From: Bdellovibrio sp. UBA4095
GTDB taxonomy: Bacteria > Bdellovibrionota > Bdellovibrionia > Bdellovibrionales > Bdellovibrionaceae
NCBI GenBank assembly: GCA_002381805.1
Contig: DFXZ01000010.1
Location: 124,001 to 188,000, forward strand
Reading direction: 5' to 3'
DNA: 64,000 nucleotides
Numbering within the stretch: the first letter of the stretch is position 1; each line of letters starts with the position of its first letter. The notes beneath the pieces were generated by a model, which did not search any database, had not been told where the DNA came from, and saw only the letters and a program-made list of their open reading frames with translations. A program made the translations under genes and the position numbers. Positions 1-8,890 of this stretch are shown one piece after another.

Positions 1-848
1 GTATCCCCGACAACCAATGCGGAAACATACGGCGGCAGACTTTGCATGATTTCTACAGCATGATTCACAGAGCTTGTGAAAATCATGACTCCCTGGCGAT
101 CCTCTGATATCTGAAGTATATTTTTAATGATCAGCGGAGTGATTCGCTTTTGATCTTTTAAAAGCTCCTCTACCTGAGCCATAACAAAACGTCCCTGTTG
201 CAGCTTTAAAGCTGAAAAGTCATAGCATGCAACTGGGGAGTCAATTTTAATCGGTGGAGTCAGAAATCCATTTTTGATTAAAAATCGTACCGGCAACTCA
301 TAAATACATTTTTTAAAAAATCTTTCTTCTTGGGTTTTTTGAATCTTCTTCTGGCGATGATATTCATAGATCCAGCCAAGACCCAAGCGGTAAGGAGTTG
401 CGGTCAACCCTAGAATACAAAGCAAAGGATTCAGCTTTTGTAGTTTGGCGATAACCTGCAGATACTGCGTTTCCCCATCCATTGAAACTCGGTGACACTC
501 GTCAATGACCACCAAAGAAAAATCTTGGAAGAAGTCTTCAGGAGCTCTGGCTATAGATTGAATGCTGCCAAAGATAACTTTGTGTGCTGATTCCTTTTTA
601 TTAAGGCCCGCCGAGAAAATCCCCGCTGACAGACCGAAAGAAATATATTTCTGATGATTCTGTTCAACGAGTTCCCGCACGTGGGCTAAGACCAGTACTC
701 GCCCCTTGGCAAGTCGAGCCAACTCTGCAATGACCAAACTCTTCCCTGCACCCGTAGGAAGAACAACCACTGCTGGAGACCGGTCTTTTCTAAAATGTTG
801 CAAAGTCGCTTCGACAGCTTCCTGCTGGTAGGGACGCAGCTGATACAT
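1..848 (-). CDS. radD: RadD-family superfamily II DNA helicase (N-terminal part, cut by window edge)
   Basis: About 282 N-terminal residues are visible; the rest lies before base 1. The N terminus MYQLRPYQQEAVEATLQHF and the Walker A PTGAGKS match E. coli RadD (YejH) closely, followed by a DECH box (near base 500) and a TATP motif III (near base 400). RadD is a cytoplasmic ATPase that helps process recombination intermediates and tolerate DNA damage; that role is family knowledge. The ATG at 848 is 17 bases after the stop of the YbaN-like gene, so it is probably the last or a late gene of a minus-strand operon. No strong ribosome site is seen before it, suggesting coupling to the upstream gene. 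Confidence 0.9.
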   Translation of the reverse strand, partial: MYQLRPYQQEAVEATLQHFRKDRSPAVVVLPTGAGKSLVIAELARLAKGRVLVLAHVRELVEQNHQKYISFGLSAGIFSAGLNKKESAHKVIFGSIQSIARAPEDFFQDFSLVVIDECHRVSMDGETQYLQVIAKLQKLNPLLCILGLTATPYRLGLGWIYEYHRQKKIQKTQEERFFKKCIYELPVRFLIKNGFLTPPIKIDSPVACYDFSALKLQQGRFVMAQVEELLKDQKRITPLIIKNILQISEDRQGVMIFTSSVNHAVEIMQSLPPYVSALVVGD

Positions 849-865
849 GGTACGAAAAACTACCA

Positions 866-1252
866 CTATTCCGGGCGGGTGACAATGAAGGTCGCGATTG
901 CGAATAGAAATACTGTGACTGCGATTTTAACCGTTAAAACCGCGGAGCTAAGGTGCAAACCAAGCAAAGATATTCCCAACATTGCTAGAGCGAATAGTTT
1001 TGACCGTCTAGAAATGGCCCTACGGTCGCGCCAATCATTGATAATAGGAGCAAATGTCGGATGTCGCACTAACCAACTATGAAAGGTCTCTGAAGATTGA
1101 TAAAAGCACCAAGCGGTAAGGAGCACGAATGGCGTGGTCGGCAGTAGAGGCAAAAATATCCCCGCGACTCCCAGTAGCAAAGAAGCGCTGCCGACGACGA
1201 TAAGAATGAAACGGACGATGGGATTTTTTTGTAGCCTCATGGGTGGTTGCAT
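866..1252 (-). CDS. YbaN-like DUF454 inner-membrane protein
   Basis: A 128-residue protein with hydrophobic segments near residues 14-50 and 90-125 and the DUF454 signature PLLPTTPFVLLTAWCF followed by a SSETFHSWL stretch. The family is a small inner-membrane protein of unknown function, ybaN in E. coli. Two starts are possible. ATG 1252 has GGAG close in front and overlaps the preceding gene by 16 bases; ATG 1240 overlaps that gene's TGA in a classic ATGA arrangement and better matches the family N terminus. Either way translation is coupled to the nuclease-like gene upstream. Confidence 0.85.
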   Translation of the reverse strand: MQPPMRLQKNPIVRFILIVVGSASLLLGVAGIFLPLLPTTPFVLLTAWCFYQSSETFHSWLVRHPTFAPIINDWRDRRAISRRSKLFALAMLGISLLGLHLSSAVLTVKIAVTVFLFAIATFIVTRPE

Positions 1253-1806
1253 TCACTCCGCTTTTGACAGTTCATGACCTTTCGTCGAAGCTCCTGAAAT
1301 TCAAGCAAAGTGTACGGCATTTCTTCGTCATAACCAACTGCGATCGTTCCTTTTTGACCTATGGTACTGAAATTCTCGATCCCTTTGAAAGCCAGTTCTG
1401 TCAGTGACTGCTCGCCAGAAAAGGCAGAGCGGAAAACCAGCTCTTTTGCTGAACGTAGGGACTTTAAAAATCGTTTTCGCTGTTGCAAAGCCTTTTCCAA
1501 TCCCAATGCCGGCTCTTTCCAACATTTGACTTCAGAGACCTGCACCACTTTTTGCTTGTGATGGTCCAGGACGACAATATCCAGCTCACCAATGACTCGC
1601 TCACTATCTGCATAGTATATCCCGGTAAGCACTTCAAATTGGGGATTCGGATAGCTCTTTTGCACCTGCACTCGCGCGACCTCTTCGCACACAGCACCAG
1701 AGTCCTCAAAGGACCGGTCGACCCGAATGAGGTGATCAAAGTCCGAAGCCCAAAAGCCAAAAACTGAATGCCAAGATATTAGCGTGGCAAAGATTGATAA
1801 CAACAT
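1237..1806 (-). CDS. Exported protein with a PD-(D/E)XK nuclease-like motif
   Basis: The chosen start, ATG 1806, overlaps the stop of the protease gene as TAATG and has GGAAGG six bases upstream; this gives 189 residues. Residues 1-20 are hydrophobic and may be a signal peptide, though with no basic n-region. The core GELDIVVLD, about 16 residues, then SEVKCW has the D-(x)n-ExK pattern (Asp76, Glu92, Lys94) of the restriction-endonuclease fold, as in YraN/UPF0102 proteins (GEIDL...VEVK). A nuclease role is inferred from this motif only. A longer form from 1869 would overlap the protease gene and is unlikely. If exported, it would act outside the cytoplasm, consistent with a predator that degrades prey DNA. 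Confidence 0.7.
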   Translation of the reverse strand: MLLSIFATLISWHSVFGFWASDFDHLIRVDRSFEDSGAVCEEVARVQVQKSYPNPQFEVLTGIYYADSERVIGELDIVVLDHHKQKVVQVSEVKCWKEPALGLEKALQQRKRFLKSLRSAKELVFRSAFSGEQSLTELAFKGIENFSTIGQKGTIAVGYDEEMPYTLLEFQELRRKVMNCQKRSECNHP

Positions 1807-2636
1807 TAAGCGCCTTCCGTCGGCGGATAAGTTCGCTCTTGAGGCCACCAACAAGTTGGAGGTGGGCACTTGCCATTTCTATCCCGCAAGCAAACCGCAG
1901 CTCTCGAAAAAATGTCCAATCGACATTGAAAGGATGGATAATAATTAGGGCGGTAATCTTGAACCTCTGGCGCGGAGGACTTTAAACTCACGGGCTCATA
2001 TGAAACAAAAGACCACTTCTGCATGAATTGAACGGTCGCAAGACCAGCACTAAGAGTCGATGCACAATCGTTTTTTCCTTGGCAAATTTCCTGAACCTCG
2101 GCAGTCGGGTCAGAAAAATATTGGGGGAACGCATGCGCAAATCTCGGCAAACAATTTAGCCCAGCAAAAAAATCGGACTGACCTTCTGTCGAAAACTCGG
2201 CGCCTTTTATTGTTTGATAGGGTGCTCCGCCAATAACATGCCCCAATTCATGACAAAGGGTGGTCGCTAAGATCATTGGTGACATTCCTGGAGCTCGCAA
2301 AAAGCCACCCCAGACGGTCACCACGGAGGCAGCTCCCCGCATTTCTGCATGAGCTGACAAGTAAGGGTTGCCCCAGTCTAGATCGATTTTTAGGTTGGCC
2401 GCTTCATCCTGCAGTTTAAAAAAGTCGAAAAAGTCACTGATCAGCTGCCGGGCCTGTAGCTCCGTCATATCAGAACGAGGTCGGTCCTCTTGCCTCAGTT
2501 CAAAATATTTTCGCTGAATATGAGGCGCCACATCTGGATCATCCTTGGGATGAACGAGTGCCGAATAAGCAGGCCCTGCTAAAGACAGAATTCCGCTAAG
2601 TACTAACAAAAGAAAATTGAATGGCTTAAATGACAT
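1806..2636 (-). CDS. Secreted zinc metalloprotease-like protein (HExxH)
   Basis: A 276-residue protein with a clear signal peptide (hydrophobic residues 8-25, cleavage near AYSA). HELGH at 129-133 supplies two zinc-ligand histidines and the catalytic Glu; EGQSDFF at 151-157 is a probable third-ligand region. Seven or so cysteines in the C-terminal half suggest disulphides and an extracytoplasmic location. The substrate is unknown. It is first in a four-gene run with the nuclease-like protein, the YbaN-like protein and RadD. The start codon lies at the end of a perfect inverted repeat (see 2636-2659), which may control translation. Confidence 0.82.
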   Translation of the reverse strand: MSFKPFNFLLLVLSGILSLAGPAYSALVHPKDDPDVAPHIQRKYFELRQEDRPRSDMTELQARQLISDFFDFFKLQDEAANLKIDLDWGNPYLSAHAEMRGAASVVTVWGGFLRAPGMSPMILATTLCHELGHVIGGAPYQTIKGAEFSTEGQSDFFAGLNCLPRFAHAFPQYFSDPTAEVQEICQGKNDCASTLSAGLATVQFMQKWSFVSYEPVSLKSSAPEVQDYRPNYYPSFQCRLDIFSRAAVCLRDRNGKCPPPTCWWPQERTYPPTEGA

Positions 2637-2659
2637 AAGGCCTCTGTTGAGAGGCCTTA
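2636..2659 (-). promoter_or_regulatory. Perfect hairpin masking the ribosome site and start of the protease gene
   Basis: On the minus strand TAAGGCCTCT, loop CAAC, AGAGGCCTTA forms a perfect 10-bp stem. The 3' arm contains the only Shine-Dalgarno-like run (AGAGG, four bases before the ATG) and the A of the start codon. Read on the plus strand the same hairpin is followed by TTTTAATTT, so it could instead act as a terminator for plus-strand transcription, but no plus-strand gene ends here. Confidence 0.55.
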
Positions 2660-2746
2660 TTTTAATTTATTTTCTATCTATACCAAAGAGCTCTGCGGTG
2701 GCCCTGCAATATCTTCACGGCCCCCGCGCCCAACGTCACCTTGCCC

Positions 2747-4441
2747 CTAGAGACGATAAATTCGGCTCTCGTACGGCTTTAGTTCCAATTGAGAGACCTC
2801 AGAGTGAGCAGGTACCTGATAATTACTCAACAAAAGGTTCTCGGCTTTAAGCTTTTGAGTTGGCAGCGGGCAGGTCGCGGACTTATCTGAAAGATTGCAG
2901 ATTACGATCGCACTTTCATTTCCTCGGGTGCGCGAATAAGCATAAACCTGCGGATGATCTTTGAGTAAAAGCTCATAAGAGCCATAGATAAACACGGGAT
3001 TCGTCGCTCTGACCTGGATCAACTGTCGGTAATAACTAAGAATCGAATTCTGATCTTCTTGCTGGGTCTGAACATTGATTTCGGAATGATTCGGATTCAA
3101 CTTTAACCAAGGTTTGCCTGTTGTAAAGCCAGCGTTTTCCCCTGCTGTCCATTGCATGGGTGTCCGCGCATTGTCTCGTGATAACGGAGTCAACTCTGCA
3201 GCTATCTCTGTATCACTCATACCCAGACGACGCTTGGCCGTAAAATAATTTTTGGCAGAAACATCATTAAAGTCATCATAACTTTTAAAGATGGTGTTCG
3301 TCATGCCGATCTCTTGGCCCTGATAAATGAACGGAGTTCCCTGCATTAGGAAATACATCGAGGCAATCGCCGTCGAACTTTCGCGCCAGTATCGCCCCGT
3401 GTCGCCCCACTTGGAAACGATGCGAGGGACGTCATGGTTCTCAACGAAGAGCGCATTCCAGCCTTTGTTTTCAAGATTGTGCTGCCAACGGGTAAAGACT
3501 TCTTTAACCTTTGCAAGATCAATCCGCTTTTCGGGGTTCGTATCCCACAGCCCAACATGCTCAAACTGAATGATCATGTTGAGTTTTTTATTTTCTTCGG
3601 CAACCCATTCGCTGGCATTTTCCGCAGAGACGCCATTCGCTTCGCCTACTGTCATGATATCGTACTTACAGAAAGTGTTTTTACATAGGTCCGCAAGATA
3701 CTCCTGGATACCAGGCTGATTCATATGCTTGGGCATTGAATTGACGTATTCCAAGCCCTCGGGGTTTGGCAAATCGGTTAATCCTGGTTCTTTTTTCATG
3801 TGGCTAATGGCATCGATGCGGAATCCATCGATACCTTTATCAATCCACCAGTTGATCATGTCGTACACGGATTTGCGCATTTCCATATTTTCCCAGTTCA
3901 GATCGGGCTGACGAGAGGAAAAGACATGCATAAAATACTGATTCGTTATCTCGTCGTATTTCCACGCCGAACCACCGAAAATACTTTCCCAGTTGTTTGG
4001 CTCTTTACCATTTTTGCCATCTCTCCAGATATACCAGTCGCGCTTGGCATTGTCTTTTGAGCTGCGTGACTCTAGGAACCAAGGATGTTCATCACTTGTG
4101 TGATTTATCACCAGATCAATAATCAACTTCATTCCACGACGATGAGTCTCTTGTAAAAGCTGATCGAAATCCTTCATCGTTCCAAATTCATGATGAATAT
4201 CCTGGTAATCGCTGATGTCGTATCCGTTATCGTCTTGCGGAGATTTGTACATTGGACAAATCCAGATGACATTGATACCTAGCCATTTCAAATAGTCGAG
4301 CTTTGAAATGATACCTTGAAGATCACCCACTCCGTCACCACTAGAGTCCATAAAGCTGCGGGGATAAATTTGGTAAACAACAACTTCTTTCCACCAGCGC
4401 TCGGCGGCAGAACTACGATAAGATTGATTTGAATTTTGCAT
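2747..4441 (-). CDS. GH13 alpha-glucosidase (oligo-1,6-glucosidase / maltase type)
   Basis: A 564-residue cytoplasmic enzyme of the oligo-1,6-glucosidase/alpha-glucosidase branch of GH13; the length is typical. Visible conserved regions are VVYQIYPRSF near residue 21, the calcium-loop-like DSSGDGVGDLQGI, DLVINHTSDEHPWF, the nucleophile region GFRIDAISH, the acid/base region TVGEANGV and VENHDVPR. Ala after the nucleophile Asp is the residue usual in alpha-1,4-specific members, whereas alpha-1,6 enzymes usually have Val, so maltase or trehalose-related oligosaccharide use is favoured; this is inference. No Shine-Dalgarno is apparent before the ATG. Its 5' end lies 32 bases from the stop of the Cys-rich gene, so co-transcription with that gene is possible. 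Confidence 0.92.
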   Translation of the reverse strand: MQNSNQSYRSSAAERWWKEVVVYQIYPRSFMDSSGDGVGDLQGIISKLDYLKWLGINVIWICPMYKSPQDDNGYDISDYQDIHHEFGTMKDFDQLLQETHRRGMKLIIDLVINHTSDEHPWFLESRSSKDNAKRDWYIWRDGKNGKEPNNWESIFGGSAWKYDEITNQYFMHVFSSRQPDLNWENMEMRKSVYDMINWWIDKGIDGFRIDAISHMKKEPGLTDLPNPEGLEYVNSMPKHMNQPGIQEYLADLCKNTFCKYDIMTVGEANGVSAENASEWVAEENKKLNMIIQFEHVGLWDTNPEKRIDLAKVKEVFTRWQHNLENKGWNALFVENHDVPRIVSKWGDTGRYWRESSTAIASMYFLMQGTPFIYQGQEIGMTNTIFKSYDDFNDVSAKNYFTAKRRLGMSDTEIAAELTPLSRDNARTPMQWTAGENAGFTTGKPWLKLNPNHSEINVQTQQEDQNSILSYYRQLIQVRATNPVFIYGSYELLLKDHPQVYAYSRTRGNESAIVICNLSDKSATCPLPTQKLKAENLLLSNYQVPAHSEVSQLELKPYESRIYRL

Positions 4442-4466
4442 GGGAAGATTTAAACCAATTTCCCAT
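4440..4466 (-). promoter_or_regulatory. Inverted repeat overlapping the GH13 start codon
   Basis: ATGGGAA and TTCCCAT form 7-bp arms around a 13-base loop; the 3' arm on the minus strand includes two bases of the start codon. It could be an RNA hairpin or a repressor site. A 7-bp repeat of this sort can occur by chance. Confidence 0.3.
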
Positions 4467-4473
4467 TACTGAG

Positions 4474-4956
4474 TCAATGAAGATTGACCGCAGCTTCCGG
4501 ACCATAAGTTCTTATGCAGGCTTCATTGAGCAACTGTGCTTCCTGCCAGGTTCTGGCATCTCTCAGTGCCCCTTTTAAATACCAGTACACCCTAAATTTT
4601 TCACGGGTGGACAGTTGGCAGAATCCCGTGTCCACGTAGCAGCCAACATGGCTATGCATTGCTTCAGAATAGATGCCAGAACAAGTTTGATGGGCCGAGA
4701 CCTCACCGATGCGCTCTTGCAGACAGAGTCTTACGGACTGCAGCCAGGCCTGACTGCGTAAAGAAAATTGCGCCTGGTCACGCAAAAAGACTTTGCAATA
4801 TGGCGCTCCAAACCTCAGCCAATATCCCTTTGCGCCACAAGGTTGCTGTTCTTCCATGCATTGGTAGAAATCGCAGGACTGGTCAGAGGCAGTGCAACTG
4901 ATTTGCGCTTGAGCAGGAGTTAATAACAAAAAGATAGCAAGGATTGCATGAACCAT
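4474..4956 (-). CDS. Cys-rich exported protein of unknown function
   Basis: A 160-residue protein with an N-terminal signal peptide (residues 1-18, ending AQA). The mature part carries ten cysteines spread over its length (CTASDQSC, CMEEQQPC, PYC, RLC, TC, GCYVDTGFC, EAC), which points to a disulphide-bonded extracytoplasmic protein. I do not recognise a family. It lies just upstream of the GH13 gene on the same strand and may share its transcript. Confidence 0.7.
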   Translation of the reverse strand: MVHAILAIFLLLTPAQAQISCTASDQSCDFYQCMEEQQPCGAKGYWLRFGAPYCKVFLRDQAQFSLRSQAWLQSVRLCLQERIGEVSAHQTCSGIYSEAMHSHVGCYVDTGFCQLSTREKFRVYWYLKGALRDARTWQEAQLLNEACIRTYGPEAAVNLH

Positions 4957-5080
4957 AGAGTGGCCAGCTCTATTCCATCCTGACGGGTTTGTCAGCTACA
5001 TTGCAAAATTCACCCATCAAAAATTCATTAGTGATCCTAAAATCGTTGTCAGCCTCCCCTTAGCTGGAGAATATGGAGAC

Positions 5081-5536
5081 ATGAAAAAAAAGACTATTCT
5101 CCAGCTCATCTCATGCGCCTTCCTTGTCCTACCTCTTTCCGGCTGTAAAACCGGCCTCAAAGGTCTTACTGAAGAACCCAAAGTTCGCTTGGACCACGTT
5201 TATACGAACAAAGTCGATTTTTCGGGGGCTCACCTGATGTTTGTTCTCGAGGTGGAAAATCCCAATCCCGTCGATATCAAGATTGATGAACTGGATTATT
5301 CGATTAGCCTTTTTAATAAAAAATTCGCTGATGGCAAAGCCGCCGAGGGACTGAAAGTTCCGGCCCGCTCAAAGGCCAATATAGAACTTCCCCTTCCTGT
5401 AAAGTTTGATCAGCTTTTTAATAATTTTGCCGATGCCCTCAGTGCCTCTGAAGTTCCTTTTAAAGTAGAGGGGCAAGCAAAGAGTGGTTGGTTCAAATTT
5501 CCGTTTGCTAAAGAAGGTTCGGTGAAAATCAAGTAA
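5081..5536 (+). CDS. LEA14/WHy-domain lipoprotein
   Basis: A 151-residue lipoprotein: the signal ends in a lipobox LSGC with the lipidated Cys near residue 22. The rest resembles a WHy (water stress and hypersensitive response)/LEA type 2 domain, with the typical FVLEVENPNPVDIKIDELDYSISLFNKKFADG pattern, KVPARSKANIELPLPVKF and a strand-rich end. Such proteins are small beta-sandwiches linked to stress protection; the exact role is unknown. A GGAG run sits just before the ATG. Its stop is one base away from the convergent stop of the sensor kinase gene. Confidence 0.85.
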   Translation: MKKKTILQLISCAFLVLPLSGCKTGLKGLTEEPKVRLDHVYTNKVDFSGAHLMFVLEVENPNPVDIKIDELDYSISLFNKKFADGKAAEGLKVPARSKANIELPLPVKFDQLFNNFADALSASEVPFKVEGQAKSGWFKFPFAKEGSVKIK

Positions 5537-5537
5537 G

Positions 5538-8500
5538 TTAAGCTTCAGGCGGTAGTTGATGCGAGCCCGACAGAAAATGGCTGCGCAAAATCGCTGCCAA
5601 ATTTTCTCTGTGAACAGGCTTAGAAAGAAAATCAGTAAAACCGGAACGAAGGCAACGCTCTCTCTCTTCTTTCATCGCATGGGCGGTCAGGGCAATTATC
5701 GGCCGTTTGTATCCACGGGAGCGTAAAATCTCAGTCGCCTCATGCCCATCCATTCTCGGCATTTGCACATCCATGAAAATCACGTCGTAAAAATTTGCTG
5801 ATGCCAACTCCATGGCTGCCACTCCGTCGGACGCCAGATCAATCTCGATACCGAACTTCCGCAAATAAATCTGCATCAGCTTTTGATTATCAGGAGAGTC
5901 TTCGACCACCAAAACCTTCATGCCCGATAAATTTGGTAACGGCTTTTGCTTCACGAATCTTACCCGAGAGGTGAACTGAACTTCATCCTGTGTAAGAATT
6001 TTCGCATTTTCTGGAAGCCCAATTTGCACTCTTGTTACAAACGTACTGCCCTTCCCCAGTTCACTGCGCTCCAGCCAAAAGGCTCCATGCATAAACTCGC
6101 TCAGCCTGCGGGTCAGAACCAGACCAAGTCCCGTCCCACCAAACTGCCTTGTGGTCGAACTGTCAGCTTGAGTAAAAGGCTGAAACAGCTTGGAAGCCTG
6201 CTCCGCCGAAATACCCCGCCCCGTATCTTCGACGGTGAAAGTCAGGTAGGGGTTGTTAAAATTCACCTTTAATTCGACATGTCCGTGCCGAGTGAATTTT
6301 ATTGCATTGCCAACGATATTTGTCAGGATTTGCCGCAAGCGAACTGGATCAGAAATAACCCGCTCTGGCACTGGCGAGTCTGAATTCATCAAGAAATCAA
6401 TTCCGTTTTCACGAGCTCGAAAACCCATTAAAGAAGAAAAATCGGCCAAAAGTTCTTTCAGTGAAAAATCGATTTCTTCGATCGTCATTTTTCCAGCTTC
6501 CACTTTTGAAAGATCCAAAATGTCGTCGATAATCCGAAGAAGCTGATTGGAATTGCGCTCAATGATGCCGACATAGTTTTCGACCTCATCTCGGCCAAGG
6601 TCACTGTCTTTCATCAAGTCGACGAATCCCATGATCGCCCCCAATGGTGTGCGAATTTCGTGGCTCATGTTTGCAAGGAAAGCACTCTTTGCCGTATTGG
6701 CGGCTTCGGCTTCCTCTTTGGCTCTTTGCAGTCTTTCCTGCAGCTCCATCCGTTCTGTTATATCCAAGAGAGTTCCGCTGAATCTTCGCAGCACTTTTAC
6801 GCCGTTGTCCATTTTAAAGAAGGCTCTTCCCATGGCGGAAATCCAAACAACTTTCCCATCTGTATGAAGAACGCGATGATCCACATTATAGAACCCAGTC
6901 ATACCTTCGGGATCCAAAGCTCTGGTCATGGCAGTTTCCACTTTTTTGCGATCCTCAGGATGAACCCACTCGAGCAAAGCCTGAATATCGAACGGCACGT
7001 TCGGATCGATTCCCACCAGCTCAAGGGCCCGAGGCGACCAATAGATCGTGTTGTCGGCCACGTTGACGTCCCAGGTTCCCATATTGGCTGATTGGATAGC
7101 AATTCTTAGCTCTTCCTCGCGACGTTTGATTTGCTCTTCACGCTGTTTTAACTCAGAGACGTCGATGAAGGTCCCAATGAATCGCACCGGTCTTCTTTCA
7201 AGTCCGCGACCCGCAAAAATGACACGCCCCACGCAGTTGATCCAGATCGTTTTTCCACTCTTAAGATTGACCTTCAACTCAACTTTGTATTTGCCATCAC
7301 CACATGGATTAAATGCTCGGCCCCTTTCCTCTTCAGCTCGAAGGGCATTTTCAGCATCTAAAAGACTGCCAACATACTCCAGCGACACTTCTTGATCCGG
7401 CCGAATTTCAAAGAGCTTGCGACCTTCCTCGGAAATCTCGTAGATTCCTTTGATCGGATCGAAATCCCAGATGCCAACATGGGCTTGGCTCGTTGCCAAA
7501 TGCAGCCGCTCTTCGCTAATTCTTAGTCTGCTTCGTAGGATCATGTCCTCGGTAACGTCAAGAGCCATTCCCAGAATACCTTGGGCTTCGCTAAATTCAT
7601 CCAGCCACGGTTGCAGAACGATGTTAAAAAAGTGTTGATCCCCATTGCCATTCAAGCCGCTCATTTTCATCGGGATCTCCCTACCGAAGTAGGGATTCTT
7701 ATTTTTATAAACCTCATTCAGAACTTCAAATATCTCACCATTGAATATTCTTGGAAGGGCTTCATGGATAGGTTTACCAATGACATCTTGGTTATCAACG
7801 AACGGAAGAAAATATTTGTTCACCAGACGATAGCGATGCTGAGGCCCCTCGAGAACAAAAATCACTGCGGGAGCCTGATACAGTAAACTAAGACTTCGAT
7901 TTCGCTCTTCCTCTAAAGCGAGGCGTTGCCTCTCCTGAAGATCTTTTTGGCGCTGGATACTAACCGTAACTCCAAGCCAGCGCGTTTTGCCGTTTTCTCC
8001 ATCATTAATGGGTTTGGCCTTGATGCTAAACCAAACATACTTCCCGGATTGATCACGCAAACGATATTCAGCCTCAAACGACGCTCCATTTCGGACGGCA
8101 TCTTCCCAATCGCGCTTGGTGCGCATAAGATCTTCGGGATGCATGTACTGTTCCCAATACTCGTTGCCTCCCGGAGGCAACTCCATTCCCGTGAACTTGC
8201 GCCACTGAGGACTAACGTAATCAATCCTCCCATCGTAATCCGTCGTCCAGATAATTTCATTGGTCATTTCGGCGACCAATTCAATCCGGTCGAAACCTTC
8301 CCGAATAAGACTTTGCGACTCTTCCTGAACGTGCCGCATGAATTCCAAAGCAGAACCTGATATCGACTCATCAATGGCTGTATTGACCAAAATGATTCCG
8401 TCCTCTTCAGGAGTACCCGCTTTGTAAAAGGTCTCTAGCAAGAGAGAACGCAGCACTGTATATTCCAGGAAAATATCTTCGATGGAAAAATCACTTAGTT

Positions 8501-8756
8501 TAGCGCGCTCGTTGCCATGAAGTTTTGCGAGTTCAACTGTGACATCAGAAGACAAAAATGGATTTTCTAAAACTAGAGCCAATTGCTCGAGAAATAGCGG
8601 AATAGCGTCAGCCAGCCGAGGCCCGCTATGCTGAGATTTAGACGAATCGGATCTTAGAAGATGTTTCATCCAATCTTCCAAGATATCCTTTTTTCGAGTA
8701 CGAATAATTCCCGCCATCTGTTGGCGACTTAGACGTGACCCGCGGTCTTGAGCCAT
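5538..8756 (-). CDS. Hybrid sensor histidine kinase (RsbRD-N, four PAS, HisKA, HATPase, REC)
   Basis: A 1072-residue soluble kinase with no membrane segment. Order: an RsbRD N-terminal-like helical domain (about 10-145), four PAS domains (about 150-275, 290-405, 420-535 and 550-675, several followed by PAC-type ends), a HisKA H-box NMSHEIRTPLG, an ATP-binding domain with NIVGNAIKF, VEDTGRGIS and FGGTGLGL, and a C-terminal receiver with phospho-acceptor Asp in VIFMDVQMPRMDG. It should autophosphorylate on His and pass phosphate to its own receiver; an Hpt partner is not seen nearby. GGAGGA lies six bases before the ATG. The RsbRD-like sensor head suggests a stress or redox/gas input, by inference. 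Confidence 0.93.
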   Translation of the reverse strand: MAQDRGSRLSRQQMAGIIRTRKKDILEDWMKHLLRSDSSKSQHSGPRLADAIPLFLEQLALVLENPFLSSDVTVELAKLHGNERAKLSDFSIEDIFLEYTVLRSLLLETFYKAGTPEEDGIILVNTAIDESISGSALEFMRHVQEESQSLIREGFDRIELVAEMTNEIIWTTDYDGRIDYVSPQWRKFTGMELPPGGNEYWEQYMHPEDLMRTKRDWEDAVRNGASFEAEYRLRDQSGKYVWFSIKAKPINDGENGKTRWLGVTVSIQRQKDLQERQRLALEEERNRSLSLLYQAPAVIFVLEGPQHRYRLVNKYFLPFVDNQDVIGKPIHEALPRIFNGEIFEVLNEVYKNKNPYFGREIPMKMSGLNGNGDQHFFNIVLQPWLDEFSEAQGILGMALDVTEDMILRSRLRISEERLHLATSQAHVGIWDFDPIKGIYEISEEGRKLFEIRPDQEVSLEYVGSLLDAENALRAEEERGRAFNPCGDGKYKVELKVNLKSGKTIWINCVGRVIFAGRGLERRPVRFIGTFIDVSELKQREEQIKRREEELRIAIQSANMGTWDVNVADNTIYWSPRALELVGIDPNVPFDIQALLEWVHPEDRKKVETAMTRALDPEGMTGFYNVDHRVLHTDGKVVWISAMGRAFFKMDNGVKVLRRFSGTLLDITERMELQERLQRAKEEAEAANTAKSAFLANMSHEIRTPLGAIMGFVDLMKDSDLGRDEVENYVGIIERNSNQLLRIIDDILDLSKVEAGKMTIEEIDFSLKELLADFSSLMGFRARENGIDFLMNSDSPVPERVISDPVRLRQILTNIVGNAIKFTRHGHVELKVNFNNPYLTFTVEDTGRGISAEQASKLFQPFTQADSSTTRQFGGTGLGLVLTRRLSEFMHGAFWLERSELGKGSTFVTRVQIGLPENAKILTQDEVQFTSRVRFVKQKPLPNLSGMKVLVVEDSPDNQKLMQIYLRKFGIEIDLASDGVAAMELASANFYDVIFMDVQMPRMDGHEATEILRSRGYKRPIIALTAHAMKEERERCLRSGFTDFLSKPVHRENLAAILRSHFLSGSHQLPPEA

Positions 8757-8890
8757 TTCGCTTCCTCCACCTCTTTCGAGAGAAGATAACGAGCATGGCT
8801 AAAAAATGACCAATTCCAAATCGTCAATCTGGCAAAATGCAGGTCGACTTACCGGAGGACCTAGATCATACCCCCGGTACTAGAGTAAAA

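Noticed and set aside
1237..1869. Longer form of the nuclease-like gene starting at 1869
   Set aside because: It would overlap the protease gene by 64 bases; ATG 1806 has a ribosome site and TAATG coupling.
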